Assembly (NCBI GenBank): GCA_910584435.1
Contig: CAJUAP010000029.1
Coordinates: forward strand, 14,440-45,127
Source of the DNA: an uncultured Acetatifactor sp.
GTDB taxonomy: Bacteria > Bacillota > Clostridia > Lachnospirales > Lachnospiraceae
Length of the DNA: 30,688 bases
Direction: 5' to 3'
Shown: positions 7,849 to 14,935 of the stretch, in pieces
How the letters are laid out: every line of letters starts with the position of its first letter
Numbering within the stretch: the first letter of the stretch is position 1
The notes under the pieces: model-generated
Told to the model about the DNA's origin: nothing
Database searches by the model: none
What the model saw: the letters and a program-made list of their open reading frames with translations, nothing else
Translations under genes and position numbers: made by a program

Positions 7849-7881
7849 CAATAGAAGACTCGCGAAGCGTGGATTCTATTG
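7849..7881 (-). promoter_or_regulatory. Hairpin in the tyrS leader
   Basis: CAATAGAA (7849-7856) pairs with TTCTATTG (7874-7881), and the CGCGAAGCG core within can pair further. It starts 34 nt upstream of the tyrS ATG on the minus strand. No T-tract follows and no T-box motif is visible. Its TCGCGAAGCG core recurs at 28548-28557. Function unknown. Confidence 0.4.
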
Positions 7882-7944
7882 TTTTCAGACAGCCGCAGTA
7901 CATGCCATCAAATGCTTCTTTGGTTCCTTTCTTATACCCGGTTT

Positions 7945-7973
7945 ATTATATCAAGTTTCCGGCATGATAGCAA
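7945..7973 (-). promoter_or_regulatory. Candidate promoter of tyrS
   Basis: On the minus strand TTGCTA (7973-7968) and consensus TATAAT (7950-7945) are separated by 17 nt. The predicted leader to the tyrS start is about 120 nt, too short for a full T-box. Confidence 0.5.
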
Positions 7974-8263
7974 GTCAAAGACGCCAAAATAAAGCAAATC
8001 AGTAACAGTTCAGCCATGCCATTCATAAGTCTTGGCATAGAAAGCCAGTTTTCTATTGTATGAACGGAATGTACATTTTCACCAACGACCAGATAATGCG
8101 GCCGGCAGTTTATAACTGGAACCTGTAAATAGAAATATAGTCCGGCTGGGAAAATTCCAAACCGGACTATTTCTAACATCATATATCCATCTTCTAAATC
8201 TTTTTATCTGAAGATGTTCAGACCGCTTACATAGATTGCATCATTTGATTCGGCCAGATATTT
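7974..8263. other. Intergenic stretch between the CHAP-like gene and tyrS
   Basis: No convincing gene is visible. An open frame of 78 codons on the minus strand (7946-8182) has a hydrophobic C-terminus, but it lacks a clear ribosome binding site, overlaps the hairpin at 8137-8170 and runs across the tyrS promoter candidate. A second hairpin with CATCTTC/GAAGATG arms lies near 8190-8218. GTAACAGTTCAG at 8002-8013 matches the palindrome element at 10869-10880. Confidence 0.4.
8137..8170 (-). terminator. Terminator-like hairpin after the CHAP-like gene
   Basis: ATAGTCCGG (8137-8145) and CCGGACTAT (8162-8170) form a 9-bp stem, followed on the minus strand by the T-rich ATTTCTATTT. It lies about 95 nt past the stop of the secreted-protein gene. 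Confidence 0.5.
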
Positions 8264-9460
8264 TTAGTACCTTGTATATAGATAATCAAACGTTTTCTCT
8301 AAATCTGCTTTTTTAATTACCCTTCCCCAATGCACACTGTCATTGTAGTTGCCTTCCGCTACCGTCACATCTCCATTATCTGCTACGGCAAGTATAATGA
8401 CAGAATGGGTATTATTGTTAAGCCTGACAACATCGCCAACTCGAACCTGGGAAACATCCGTAATTTCCGTTGCAAGTGCTTCAGTGCCAAAAGCCGCGTC
8501 ACTGAGCATAAAAGCAAATCCCGCACATCCGTATCCTTTTACTGATGCGTAGCCTGAAAGTGCATGCCATTCATACATGTTATCGTTAGTCCATGGCGTT
8601 CCCTCAGGATATGTTTCTTTCATTGCAATCATGGCATTGTACAATTCTTCTGTTCTGGAATCTTCATCAGATGGATCTGTGGGAACCGGATCAGGCACCT
8701 CTGTGGGAACCGGATTCTCTGTAGGTGTGGGACTCTCTACAGGTGCAGGACTTTCCTCAGGTGCCGGACTCACTGTAGGTGCAGGGCTTTCCGTTGGTGC
8801 AGGACTTTCTGTGGGCACCGGACTTTCTGTAGGTGCCGGGCTCTCTGTCGGTACAGGGCTTTCCGCAGGATTGGGAGTTTCTGTCGTCTCAGGTGCCCTG
8901 GTAGGTTCCGGTGCATCTGCCTCATCATCCTCCTGCCTTGCCTCTGCTTCCTTCAAAGCATCCAGGCTCTCATAACCCTTTGATGTACCCTCATCTCTCA
9001 TCTCATTGATTCCACAGGTTATGTAATGCTGCCTCATTATGGCCACCAAATCATCTCCATATGCTTCCTTTACATCACTGTAGGCATCCGCATACTGAAC
9101 CGGGTTGAACATCACCCCCTGATCTCTGTCTTCATTTGCGCCATAGGCCAAGAAATGTTCCACATACTTGTCCCAATCGTCCCCGAATGCCTCGTCCAAA
9201 TCCCCATAAGCCTCGCGATAAGCAACCACATCCAGGATGGGACTCATGTTCCTGCCTTCCTTTAAACCATACGTGATAAAATGCTGATACAGCTTCTCTT
9301 CATCATCGCCGAAGGCTTCCTTCAAATCCGAATACTTAGACGCATAATACTTTGCATCAAATATATCCTTCATGCTGACAGCCGATACCTTCAAAGCAGC
9401 GCCGGCCAGAGCAGTCACCGCCATACCTAACGCAATTACCTTTTTCAGTTTCATAAACAT
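8264..9460 (-). CDS. Secreted CHAP-like (papain-fold) protein with N-terminal repeats and Pro-rich linker
   Basis: 398 residues from ATG 9460, chosen because GAGGAG lies just upstream. A signal peptide (Lys-rich start, hydrophobic 8-22, likely cut after VSA at 27) is followed by three repeats of about 40 residues of the type YYxxKYxDLKxAFGDD...HFxxYGxxExR. Next come an acidic segment, a Ser-Pro-x-Pro-Thr-Glu linker over roughly residues 185-265, and a C-terminal domain with Cys312, His352 and Glu369/Asn371, the layout expected of CHAP or NlpC/P60-like peptidoglycan amidases and peptidases. The likely location is the cell wall or outside. It is preceded by a near-consensus promoter and appears monocistronic. 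The peptidoglycan substrate is inferred from the fold only. Confidence 0.72.
   Translation of the reverse strand: MFMKLKKVIALGMAVTALAGAALKVSAVSMKDIFDAKYYASKYSDLKEAFGDDEEKLYQHFITYGLKEGRNMSPILDVVAYREAYGDLDEAFGDDWDKYVEHFLAYGANEDRDQGVMFNPVQYADAYSDVKEAYGDDLVAIMRQHYITCGINEMRDEGTSKGYESLDALKEAEARQEDDEADAPEPTRAPETTETPNPAESPVPTESPAPTESPVPTESPAPTESPAPTVSPAPEESPAPVESPTPTENPVPTEVPDPVPTDPSDEDSRTEELYNAMIAMKETYPEGTPWTNDNMYEWHALSGYASVKGYGCAGFAFMLSDAAFGTEALATEITDVSQVRVGDVVRLNNNTHSVIILAVADNGDVTVAEGNYNDSVHWGRVIKKADLEKTFDYLYTRY
8690..8890 (-). repeat. Coding minisatellite for the Pro-rich linker
   Basis: Degenerate 18-nt units encode the hexapeptide Ser-Pro-x-Pro-Thr-Glu about eleven times. Such linkers typically span the cell wall or separate domains of secreted proteins. 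The units differ mainly at third positions and at the variable residue. Confidence 0.8.
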
Positions 9461-9504
9461 TTTCTCCTCTCTCTGCCACAATTTTCCTGCAGCAATCTAA
9501 ACAT

Positions 9505-9534
9505 ATTATATCCCTTGTCCTCAAATATTGTCAA
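9505..9534 (-). promoter_or_regulatory. Consensus sigma-A promoter of the CHAP-like gene
   Basis: On the minus strand TTGACA (9534-9529) and TATAAT (9510-9505) are both perfect matches with an 18-nt spacer. They lie about 45 nt upstream of ATG 9460. This is the best match to a vegetative promoter in the window. Confidence 0.8.
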
Positions 9535-9614
9535 CTTTACATTTCAGCCGCCTTAAAGAAAACGCAAACAAACTGTACACTCGTTTCCGCAATGGCCGAA
9601 CTGTCACCAAGAAA

Positions 9615-10838
9615 TCACTTATTCGCCATGAGCTTCACCATTGCCTGGTTCAAACCGTCTACGGTCAGCTTATACATGGGAAACATCTCCTTAATTGCAG
9701 TCTCCGCTTCCCGCCACGGGGCTCTGCCCGGTGCCATTTTCGGATTCAGCCACACAACCTTCTTATACTTTTTCTTCACAAGCTGCAGCCATTCATACCC
9801 TGACAATCCGCCGTTCGGCCCCCTGTAATTGCCCGTATCGGAGTATAATTCCTCCGGCGCCATGGCCGCATCTCCCACGATAATCACCTTATAATCGCTG
9901 TCCACATTGCGGAACATCCATTCCGTATCCACCCAATCTCCGTTTTCGCATTCCGGTGTCTTATACATTTTGCTGTAAATGCAGTTATGGAAATAATAAG
10001 TTTTCACATCCTTATAATGATTGGATTTATGAATTGCCTGAAACAAATCGTTCAGCAGGCTGCTGAAGGGAATCATGGTGCCGCCGGAATCCATTAACAG
10101 CAGCAGTTTTACCGCATTTTTCCGGGGCTTCTGCATGACTATCTGAAGACATCCTCCATGATTGCAGGTCTTATCCACTGTACCGTTGATGTCCAGTTCC
10201 GTCTCCGGAATATCCAGTCTGCTCGAAAACTGGCGCAGTTTCCTGAAAGCCATCTGGAACTGCCTGTTGTCCAGCACTCTGTCATCCCGGAAATCCCTGT
10301 ATTTTCTGGCGCCCACAACGGAAAAGGCCGACTGATAGCCGGTTTTGCCTCCTACCCGCACGCCGCCCACATTGCCGCCCATATTACCGAAAGAAGTCTT
10401 GCCCATAGTACCGATCCAGAAGCTTCCTCCATTGTGCTCCGTATCCTGATCCCGCAGACGCTGCTTAAAGGTCTCTTCCACCTCTTCCTTATCTATCTGC
10501 AGGTCTTCCATTTGATTCAGATGATTTCTGGCCTCTTCATGCGCAAGCTCCATCATATCGGATTTGTCAAGCCACCGGAGCATTTCTTTCCCTACTTCGG
10601 TTTCCCGCTGCGCAGCTTTAAAACACTCATCAAATGCCATATCAAATTTGTCGAAATCCGTCTCGCTCTTTACCAGAATCATGCGGGCTACATAATAGAA
10701 ACTTGTCAGGGAACTCTCGCATAATCCCTTATCCAAAGCTTCCTGCAGTGTCAGCCATTCCCCTAAGGTAACCCGCAGCCCTTTTTCTCTCAAGGTTTCA
10801 AAAAACTTTATAAACATGCCGACTCGCTTTCCGGCCAT
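9615..10838 (-). CDS. VWA domain protein, CoxE-like (partner of MoxR ATPase)
   Basis: 407 residues. The N-terminal half is helical and charged, and a Gly-rich stretch (about 137-165) precedes a C-terminal von Willebrand A domain beginning near residue 240 (KLLLLMDSGGTM). CoxE-like VWA proteins work with MoxR AAA ATPases as chaperone-like modules that activate or insert cofactors into target enzymes; the target here is unknown. The MIDAS loop is DSGGT rather than the usual DxSxS, so metal binding may be altered. The matching MoxR gene is at 14936-15754 on the same strand, cut off from this gene by the restriction-modification cassette. An internal ATG at 10817 (MFIKFFETLREKGL) resembles the usual family start and may be the true one. 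Confidence 0.8.
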   Translation of the reverse strand: MAGKRVGMFIKFFETLREKGLRVTLGEWLTLQEALDKGLCESSLTSFYYVARMILVKSETDFDKFDMAFDECFKAAQRETEVGKEMLRWLDKSDMMELAHEEARNHLNQMEDLQIDKEEVEETFKQRLRDQDTEHNGGSFWIGTMGKTSFGNMGGNVGGVRVGGKTGYQSAFSVVGARKYRDFRDDRVLDNRQFQMAFRKLRQFSSRLDIPETELDINGTVDKTCNHGGCLQIVMQKPRKNAVKLLLLMDSGGTMIPFSSLLNDLFQAIHKSNHYKDVKTYYFHNCIYSKMYKTPECENGDWVDTEWMFRNVDSDYKVIIVGDAAMAPEELYSDTGNYRGPNGGLSGYEWLQLVKKKYKKVVWLNPKMAPGRAPWREAETAIKEMFPMYKLTVDGLNQAMVKLMANK

Positions 10839-10860
10839 CTCTCAGCCTTACTTCTATGTG

Positions 10861-10908
10861 GATTCCTCGTAACAGTTCAGTGACCTGTCTGCAATGTTAC
10901 GATTCCTC
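10861..10908. repeat. 32-bp palindromic element with perfect 8-bp flanking repeats
   Basis: GATTCCTC occurs at 10861-10868 and at 10901-10908. Exactly between them is a 32-bp unit that starts GTAACA and ends TGTTAC, containing GTTCAGTGACCTGTCTGCAA. The structure has the form of a miniature inverted-repeat element with an 8-bp target duplication. It lies in the gap between vsr and the VWA gene, at the right-hand (downstream) edge of the restriction-modification cassette. Confidence 0.65.
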
Positions 10909-10917
10909 TTAACCTTT

Positions 10918-11352
10918 TCACTCCTGCTGCAGTTTTATATCCCATATTGCTTCTTCAATTACCCCCACACATTCATCAACATTTTTAGCAATATCCTTCC
11001 CCCAGAACCGGATAACCGTCCAATCTTCAAACAGCAGTTTTTTATTGATTTCATCATCACGTTCCCTGTTTCTTGCTATTTTGCTGACCCAGTATTCACT
11101 GTTATCTCCTTTTTCCAATCGCGGCTTTAAAACTTCCCAATCCTTCCCATGAAAAAATTCACTGTCGCAGAAAACTGCAATTTTGTATTTTGTCAGAACA
11201 ATATCAGGTTTCCCCGGAAGTTTATTATAATTTTTCCGATAACGATACCCTTTCTTCCACAAAGCCTTACGCAGTTTCACTTCAATGCTTGTGTCCTTTG
11301 CTTTTATATGCTGCATATTTTTTCTGCGCTGATCTCTGGTCAGGTTATCCAT
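10918..11352 (-). CDS. vsr: Very short patch repair endonuclease (Vsr)
   Basis: Nicks 5' of T in T:G mismatches produced by deamination of 5-methylcytosine, limiting C-to-T mutation at sites modified by the adjacent methyltransferases. 145 residues from ATG 11352, which has AAGGAG 7 nt upstream; a TTG six bases earlier is less likely. Family features seen: RRKNMQHIKAKDTSIE at the N-terminus with Glu24, catalytic GKPDIVL with Asp50, and FFHGKDW with His68. The usual FWHG is FFHG here. It starts 2 nt after the methyltransferase stop, so co-translation is likely. Confidence 0.92.
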   Translation of the reverse strand: MDNLTRDQRRKNMQHIKAKDTSIEVKLRKALWKKGYRYRKNYNKLPGKPDIVLTKYKIAVFCDSEFFHGKDWEVLKPRLEKGDNSEYWVSKIARNRERDDEINKKLLFEDWTVIRFWGKDIAKNVDECVGVIEEAIWDIKLQQE

Positions 11353-11354
11353 AC

Positions 11355-12323
11355 TCAAACTCCTTGCAACCGCTCACTTACCGCCTTTGCCACATGCCAG
11401 AACATAACTGGAGGAATTGCATTCCCCAATGCCCTGTACTGTGCCGACTCGCTGCCGACAAGCGTAAACTCATCGGGAAAAGATTGTATTCTCGCCACTT
11501 CCCTGGGCGTAAACCTTCTATATCTGCTGCCCTCCATCAGCACCGGGTCCGTACTGTTCAGGGATACTTTTGCCAAATGCGCCCCGACTGTATTACAGGG
11601 CTTATCCATATCCTGGGCCCTTCCTTTGTTCATGCTTTCGCGCTTTCGCATCATTCCTGCTACCGCACGCTCGCTGAAGAAATATTTCTCATCTACCTGT
11701 TTTTCTACTACCTTTCTAAGCGGCAGATAATTCTCTTCGTTTTCTATCTCCGCGTCCGGAAACTCAAAATGAATACCCAGATCTTTTCTGAAGCCGACCA
11801 TAATAACACGTTCTCTTTTCTGGGGCACCCCATAAGCAGCCGCATTTAAAATACGATACTGCACATCATAACCGCTTTCCTCAAATTCCTTTATAATCAG
11901 CGGAAATGCACTCTTCTTATTTGCTGTAAGAATTCCCTTTACATTTTCGGCGATAAAACATTTGGGCTGCCGTTCTCTCAAAATTCTGCACATTTCAAAG
12001 AAAAGCTTCCCTCTTTCATCTTTTACTCCAAGGCGTTTTGGATTTTGAGCAATAATCGAGAAGGACTGGCATGGAAACCCTCCTGTCAGAATATCAAATT
12101 CAGGAAGTTCCTCGGATTTTACATCCCGTATGTCCCGGTTATCCGGTGCAATATTAAAATTTTCTCTGAATATACTGCATGCATTATCATCAATATCATT
12201 TGCATATACGATTTCCATACTGTTAGAATCATAGTGCCTGCCTAAAAAGTCGAAATTTCCTCTCAGCCCTACATCTGTTCCACCGCATCCGCAGAACAGG
12301 GATGCAACTTTTAGCTTTTCCAT
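11355..12323 (-). CDS. DNA C5-cytosine methyltransferase (first)
   Basis: Transfers a methyl group from S-adenosylmethionine to C5 of cytosine in a specific site. 322 residues, full length. Motif I is SLFCGCGGTDVGL near 8-20, motif IV GGFPCQSFS with catalytic Cys85, motif VI ENVKG at 126-130, motif VIII QKRERV at 168-173, motif IX RRFTPREVARIQSFPDEF, and motif X ALGNAIPP near the end. The target-recognition region between VIII and IX is short. It overlaps the upstream nuclease gene by 13 nt. Its sequence differs clearly from the second methyltransferase, so the pair is not a recent duplication. The recognition site is unknown. Confidence 0.93.
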   Translation of the reverse strand: MEKLKVASLFCGCGGTDVGLRGNFDFLGRHYDSNSMEIVYANDIDDNACSIFRENFNIAPDNRDIRDVKSEELPEFDILTGGFPCQSFSIIAQNPKRLGVKDERGKLFFEMCRILRERQPKCFIAENVKGILTANKKSAFPLIIKEFEESGYDVQYRILNAAAYGVPQKRERVIMVGFRKDLGIHFEFPDAEIENEENYLPLRKVVEKQVDEKYFFSERAVAGMMRKRESMNKGRAQDMDKPCNTVGAHLAKVSLNSTDPVLMEGSRYRRFTPREVARIQSFPDEFTLVGSESAQYRALGNAIPPVMFWHVAKAVSERLQGV

Positions 12324-13774
12324 GTCAGCAGCTCCTCAAATTTTCCAGCTTTTTCAGGATTAAAAGTAATATCAACACCGTCTGACGGTACCATATCAAT
12401 CATATCTTTTTTATAAAGTCCTACAGGGTCCTGCAGCAGAAACAGTTTCCGTTCTGATTTACTCAGCAGCAGACGGTATACATAGTATCTGTCATGTGTA
12501 CTGCTGGCCGTATTCCACTCGTTTCTTGTCATATGAATACGGTTAAAGTGCAGCGGCTTGGAACTGATCGTTGTTTTTACCTCAATAAATCTTTTGCGCT
12601 CATCAAGCTCTACGGAGCTGATATCATAACCAACCGCAAACTGTGTGGGTATCCGTTTTATTAAATGTATTAAATCCTCACGTCCGCCAAGTTTCATCCG
12701 CATACACTCATGCCCATGTACCAGACTTTCCCCCATATCACCAATATCTTTTGTGGTCAGTATATCACTATAAGATGCCAAACGCTTTTCCAGCACACCA
12801 TCTCTTTCAACGAAATCAGCCGCACTTATCATACTCGCATCTTCCGTATTCTTCTGAAGCTGCTTTAATTCTTCTTCGTCATTTGCTATATATGCAAGGA
12901 TATCGGTTGAGAAATCAGTATCCTGCATATCCCGATTCACATAGGCAAACCACTCTCTTGTACATTCTTTGACTGCCTCTATACTGCCGCTGAGGTTATC
13001 AATCATAGTGTCATATCCGGAAAACCATTCCCTTGACTCGCAGAACTTTATAATAGACTCTTCTTCCAGTGTATTAAGGTAATAGGTTCTGCTGTCATAG
13101 GTTTTCAGGAGATTGGCTGTTTCCATATAATCTATCATATCTCCGGCATAACGGACCACATCGCCTGTCTGATCATATGTCACCTTTTGCTTACGATTCT
13201 CAGAGATTCTCTTCCATGTCTGTTCCACACCTTCATTATCCCTTGTAACCCTCAAATCATTAAAGATACAGTGGCATACTTCAAATTTCGTAATTCCCAC
13301 TGCTTTCCCCTCTTTTTGATTGGCATACCGCATTAACTTCAATAGATACTGTGCAGGTTTAAAATGTATCCCCTGTTTAATCTGTTCCAGCACACCCTTT
13401 GGTTTGATATGTGCTCCCGGATATTGAAAATTATAGAGAAATGTCTTAAAACATTCCACCAGATCCTGCTTTCTGGCTAATTCCACCGCCCGCCTTCCCG
13501 GCTTATCCGTCGTATCCGTATGCTCTATAAAACCAAATAAAGCAGATATCTCTGTTCTCCAGTTGTTTATTGTTTTTATCTCTCTATGTGCATTTCCCGG
13601 ATACCGAAATAAAGCGGAATTTACTGTGTCCACAAAGTCATCTGTTGGTTTTTCTCCTGCTCTTGTAATTTCCTCTGCCACATAGATAAGGACATTTTCT
13701 ATATCTCCCTTAAACCTCGGTCTCACATGGTGCAGCCTGAAATAATATTGTTCCGGTATCTTATATTCAGCCAT
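12311..13774 (-). CDS. Candidate restriction endonuclease, C-terminal DUF3883 (NO VEIN-type) domain
   Basis: 487 residues from ATG 13774. GGGGAG lies 8 nt upstream, while the GTG at 13783 is too close to it. The C-terminal domain has the DUF3883 pattern: GYDISS (Asp384), FIEVKTT (Glu398, Lys400), then NEWNTASSTHDRYYVYRL. It forms a PD-(D/E)xK-like Asp...Glu-x-Lys site. The N-terminal 370 residues are not recognised and could hold DNA recognition. Placement between two C5 methyltransferases, with overlaps of 8 nt (upstream) and 13 nt (downstream), makes it the probable cleaving subunit of a type II-like system. That function is inferred from context and the nuclease motif. Confidence 0.75.
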   Translation of the reverse strand: MAEYKIPEQYYFRLHHVRPRFKGDIENVLIYVAEEITRAGEKPTDDFVDTVNSALFRYPGNAHREIKTINNWRTEISALFGFIEHTDTTDKPGRRAVELARKQDLVECFKTFLYNFQYPGAHIKPKGVLEQIKQGIHFKPAQYLLKLMRYANQKEGKAVGITKFEVCHCIFNDLRVTRDNEGVEQTWKRISENRKQKVTYDQTGDVVRYAGDMIDYMETANLLKTYDSRTYYLNTLEEESIIKFCESREWFSGYDTMIDNLSGSIEAVKECTREWFAYVNRDMQDTDFSTDILAYIANDEEELKQLQKNTEDASMISAADFVERDGVLEKRLASYSDILTTKDIGDMGESLVHGHECMRMKLGGREDLIHLIKRIPTQFAVGYDISSVELDERKRFIEVKTTISSKPLHFNRIHMTRNEWNTASSTHDRYYVYRLLLSKSERKLFLLQDPVGLYKKDMIDMVPSDGVDITFNPEKAGKFEELLTWKS

Positions 13775-14828
13775 AATTTTCACTCCCCAGCAATTTTTTT
13801 AACTGTTCTGCTATACATTGCGCCATCAGTGGAGGGACTGCATTCCCCACCTGCCTGAATTGCTGTGTCTTATTTCCCAGGAAAACAAAATCATCTGGAA
13901 AAGACTGCAGCCTTGCACACTCCCGTACTGTCGGCACGCGGTTATACTGATAGTGAAAATGATGCCTGTGTCCTGTGTCAATGGTCGGCGCAGGTTTATC
14001 ACTGGCAAACCTTGTCCATGCGACATGGAAATTCCGGCTGTGTACGTATTCTTCCGGCAGGTCCTTGTAATTTCCGCCGTCAGGAACTAAAGATATTATT
14101 TTCTTCACTTTATCGGAATGCGCTGCCGCGATATGATTTTTTACCCGGCTTGATTTTTTACGCATCATTTTCTGATAATCGTTCTGGGGTTCTGTTAAAT
14201 ACGGCATATCTTCATTTCCCAATTCATTCTCCAATGCGGGTAAATCTGACAGAGCCATACTGCAGCTGATTTTTTCTCCTGTTGTCTCCGGATATATAAA
14301 ATGTCCGTTTTTTATTCCAACAAAAACTACTCTCCGCCTGTTCTGTGGTACGCCATAATCAGCAGCACATAGTATTTTATATTGGATATCATATCCCATG
14401 TCCTTAAATCTCTGCAAAATGTTATCTTTGATCTGCCCACCAAACAGTCCCACTAATCCCGGTACATTTTCTATTACAAATGCCTCAGGCTTAATTTCCT
14501 CCACCAGACGGATATATGTTAAATAAAGCTTATTACGCGGATCGTCAAACTTTCTCGGCCCTGAAAGAGACATTCCCTGACATGGAGGCCCTCCTATAAT
14601 CACATCTATGACTTCACCGCCGATCAGCGGTTTTATATCGTCTTCGTAAGTTACTTCCGTTATATCTCCACAGATAGATTTTGAGCCATGATGATTGAGC
14701 TCAAATGTTTCTAACGCCCTGGCATCATTATCTATTCCAAGCAATATATGGTACCCCGCCTTCTCAAAACCATAAGACAACCCACCGCATCCGCAGAACA
14801 AGTCAATCGCATTTAATTTATCTTTCAT
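13767..14828 (-). CDS. DNA C5-cytosine methyltransferase (second)
   Basis: 353 residues, full set of motifs: IDLFCGCGGLSYGF near 8-21, GGPPCQGMSLSG with catalytic Cys83, ENVPG at 120-124, QNRRRV at 162-167, PTVRECARLQSFPDDF and QVGNAVPP near the C-terminus. It is the first gene of the cassette on the minus strand, and its stop overlaps the nuclease start by 8 nt. Two C5 methyltransferases with one nuclease are usually found when the site is asymmetric and each strand needs its own enzyme; this is the favoured explanation here but not shown. The ATG follows AGAGGAAAG at about 12 nt, a weak signal. Confidence 0.93.
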   Translation of the reverse strand: MKDKLNAIDLFCGCGGLSYGFEKAGYHILLGIDNDARALETFELNHHGSKSICGDITEVTYEDDIKPLIGGEVIDVIIGGPPCQGMSLSGPRKFDDPRNKLYLTYIRLVEEIKPEAFVIENVPGLVGLFGGQIKDNILQRFKDMGYDIQYKILCAADYGVPQNRRRVVFVGIKNGHFIYPETTGEKISCSMALSDLPALENELGNEDMPYLTEPQNDYQKMMRKKSSRVKNHIAAAHSDKVKKIISLVPDGGNYKDLPEEYVHSRNFHVAWTRFASDKPAPTIDTGHRHHFHYQYNRVPTVRECARLQSFPDDFVFLGNKTQQFRQVGNAVPPLMAQCIAEQLKKLLGSENYG

Positions 14829-14890
14829 TGTTTACAACTTTCCTCTATCCGATTCTGTGAACATTATTATCTGTACTGCGAGCTTTTCGG

Positions 14891-14915
14891 GTTACTGTTC
14901 ACTCGTCACAGTAAC
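14891..14915. repeat. GTTACTGT...ACAGTAAC palindrome at the cassette edge
   Basis: A 25-bp unit with 8-bp arms and a 9-nt loop, sharing GTTACTGTTCACTC with the element at 4760-4786. Flanking 8-mers (CTTTTCGG and TTCTCCGG) match at only five positions, so any target duplication has decayed. It lies between the MoxR gene and the first gene of the restriction-modification cassette. Confidence 0.5.
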
Positions 14916-14935
14916 TTCTCCGGCGTACAACTGCG

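Noticed and set aside
7946..8182. 78-codon minus-strand frame between the CHAP-like gene and tyrS
   Set aside because: It has a hydrophobic end but no clear ribosome binding site, and it contains a terminator-like hairpin and the tyrS promoter candidate.
8564..8983. Plus-strand frames rich in Cys-Arg or Gly-Val repeats
   Set aside because: Mirror frames of the Pro-rich linker repeat of the secreted protein.
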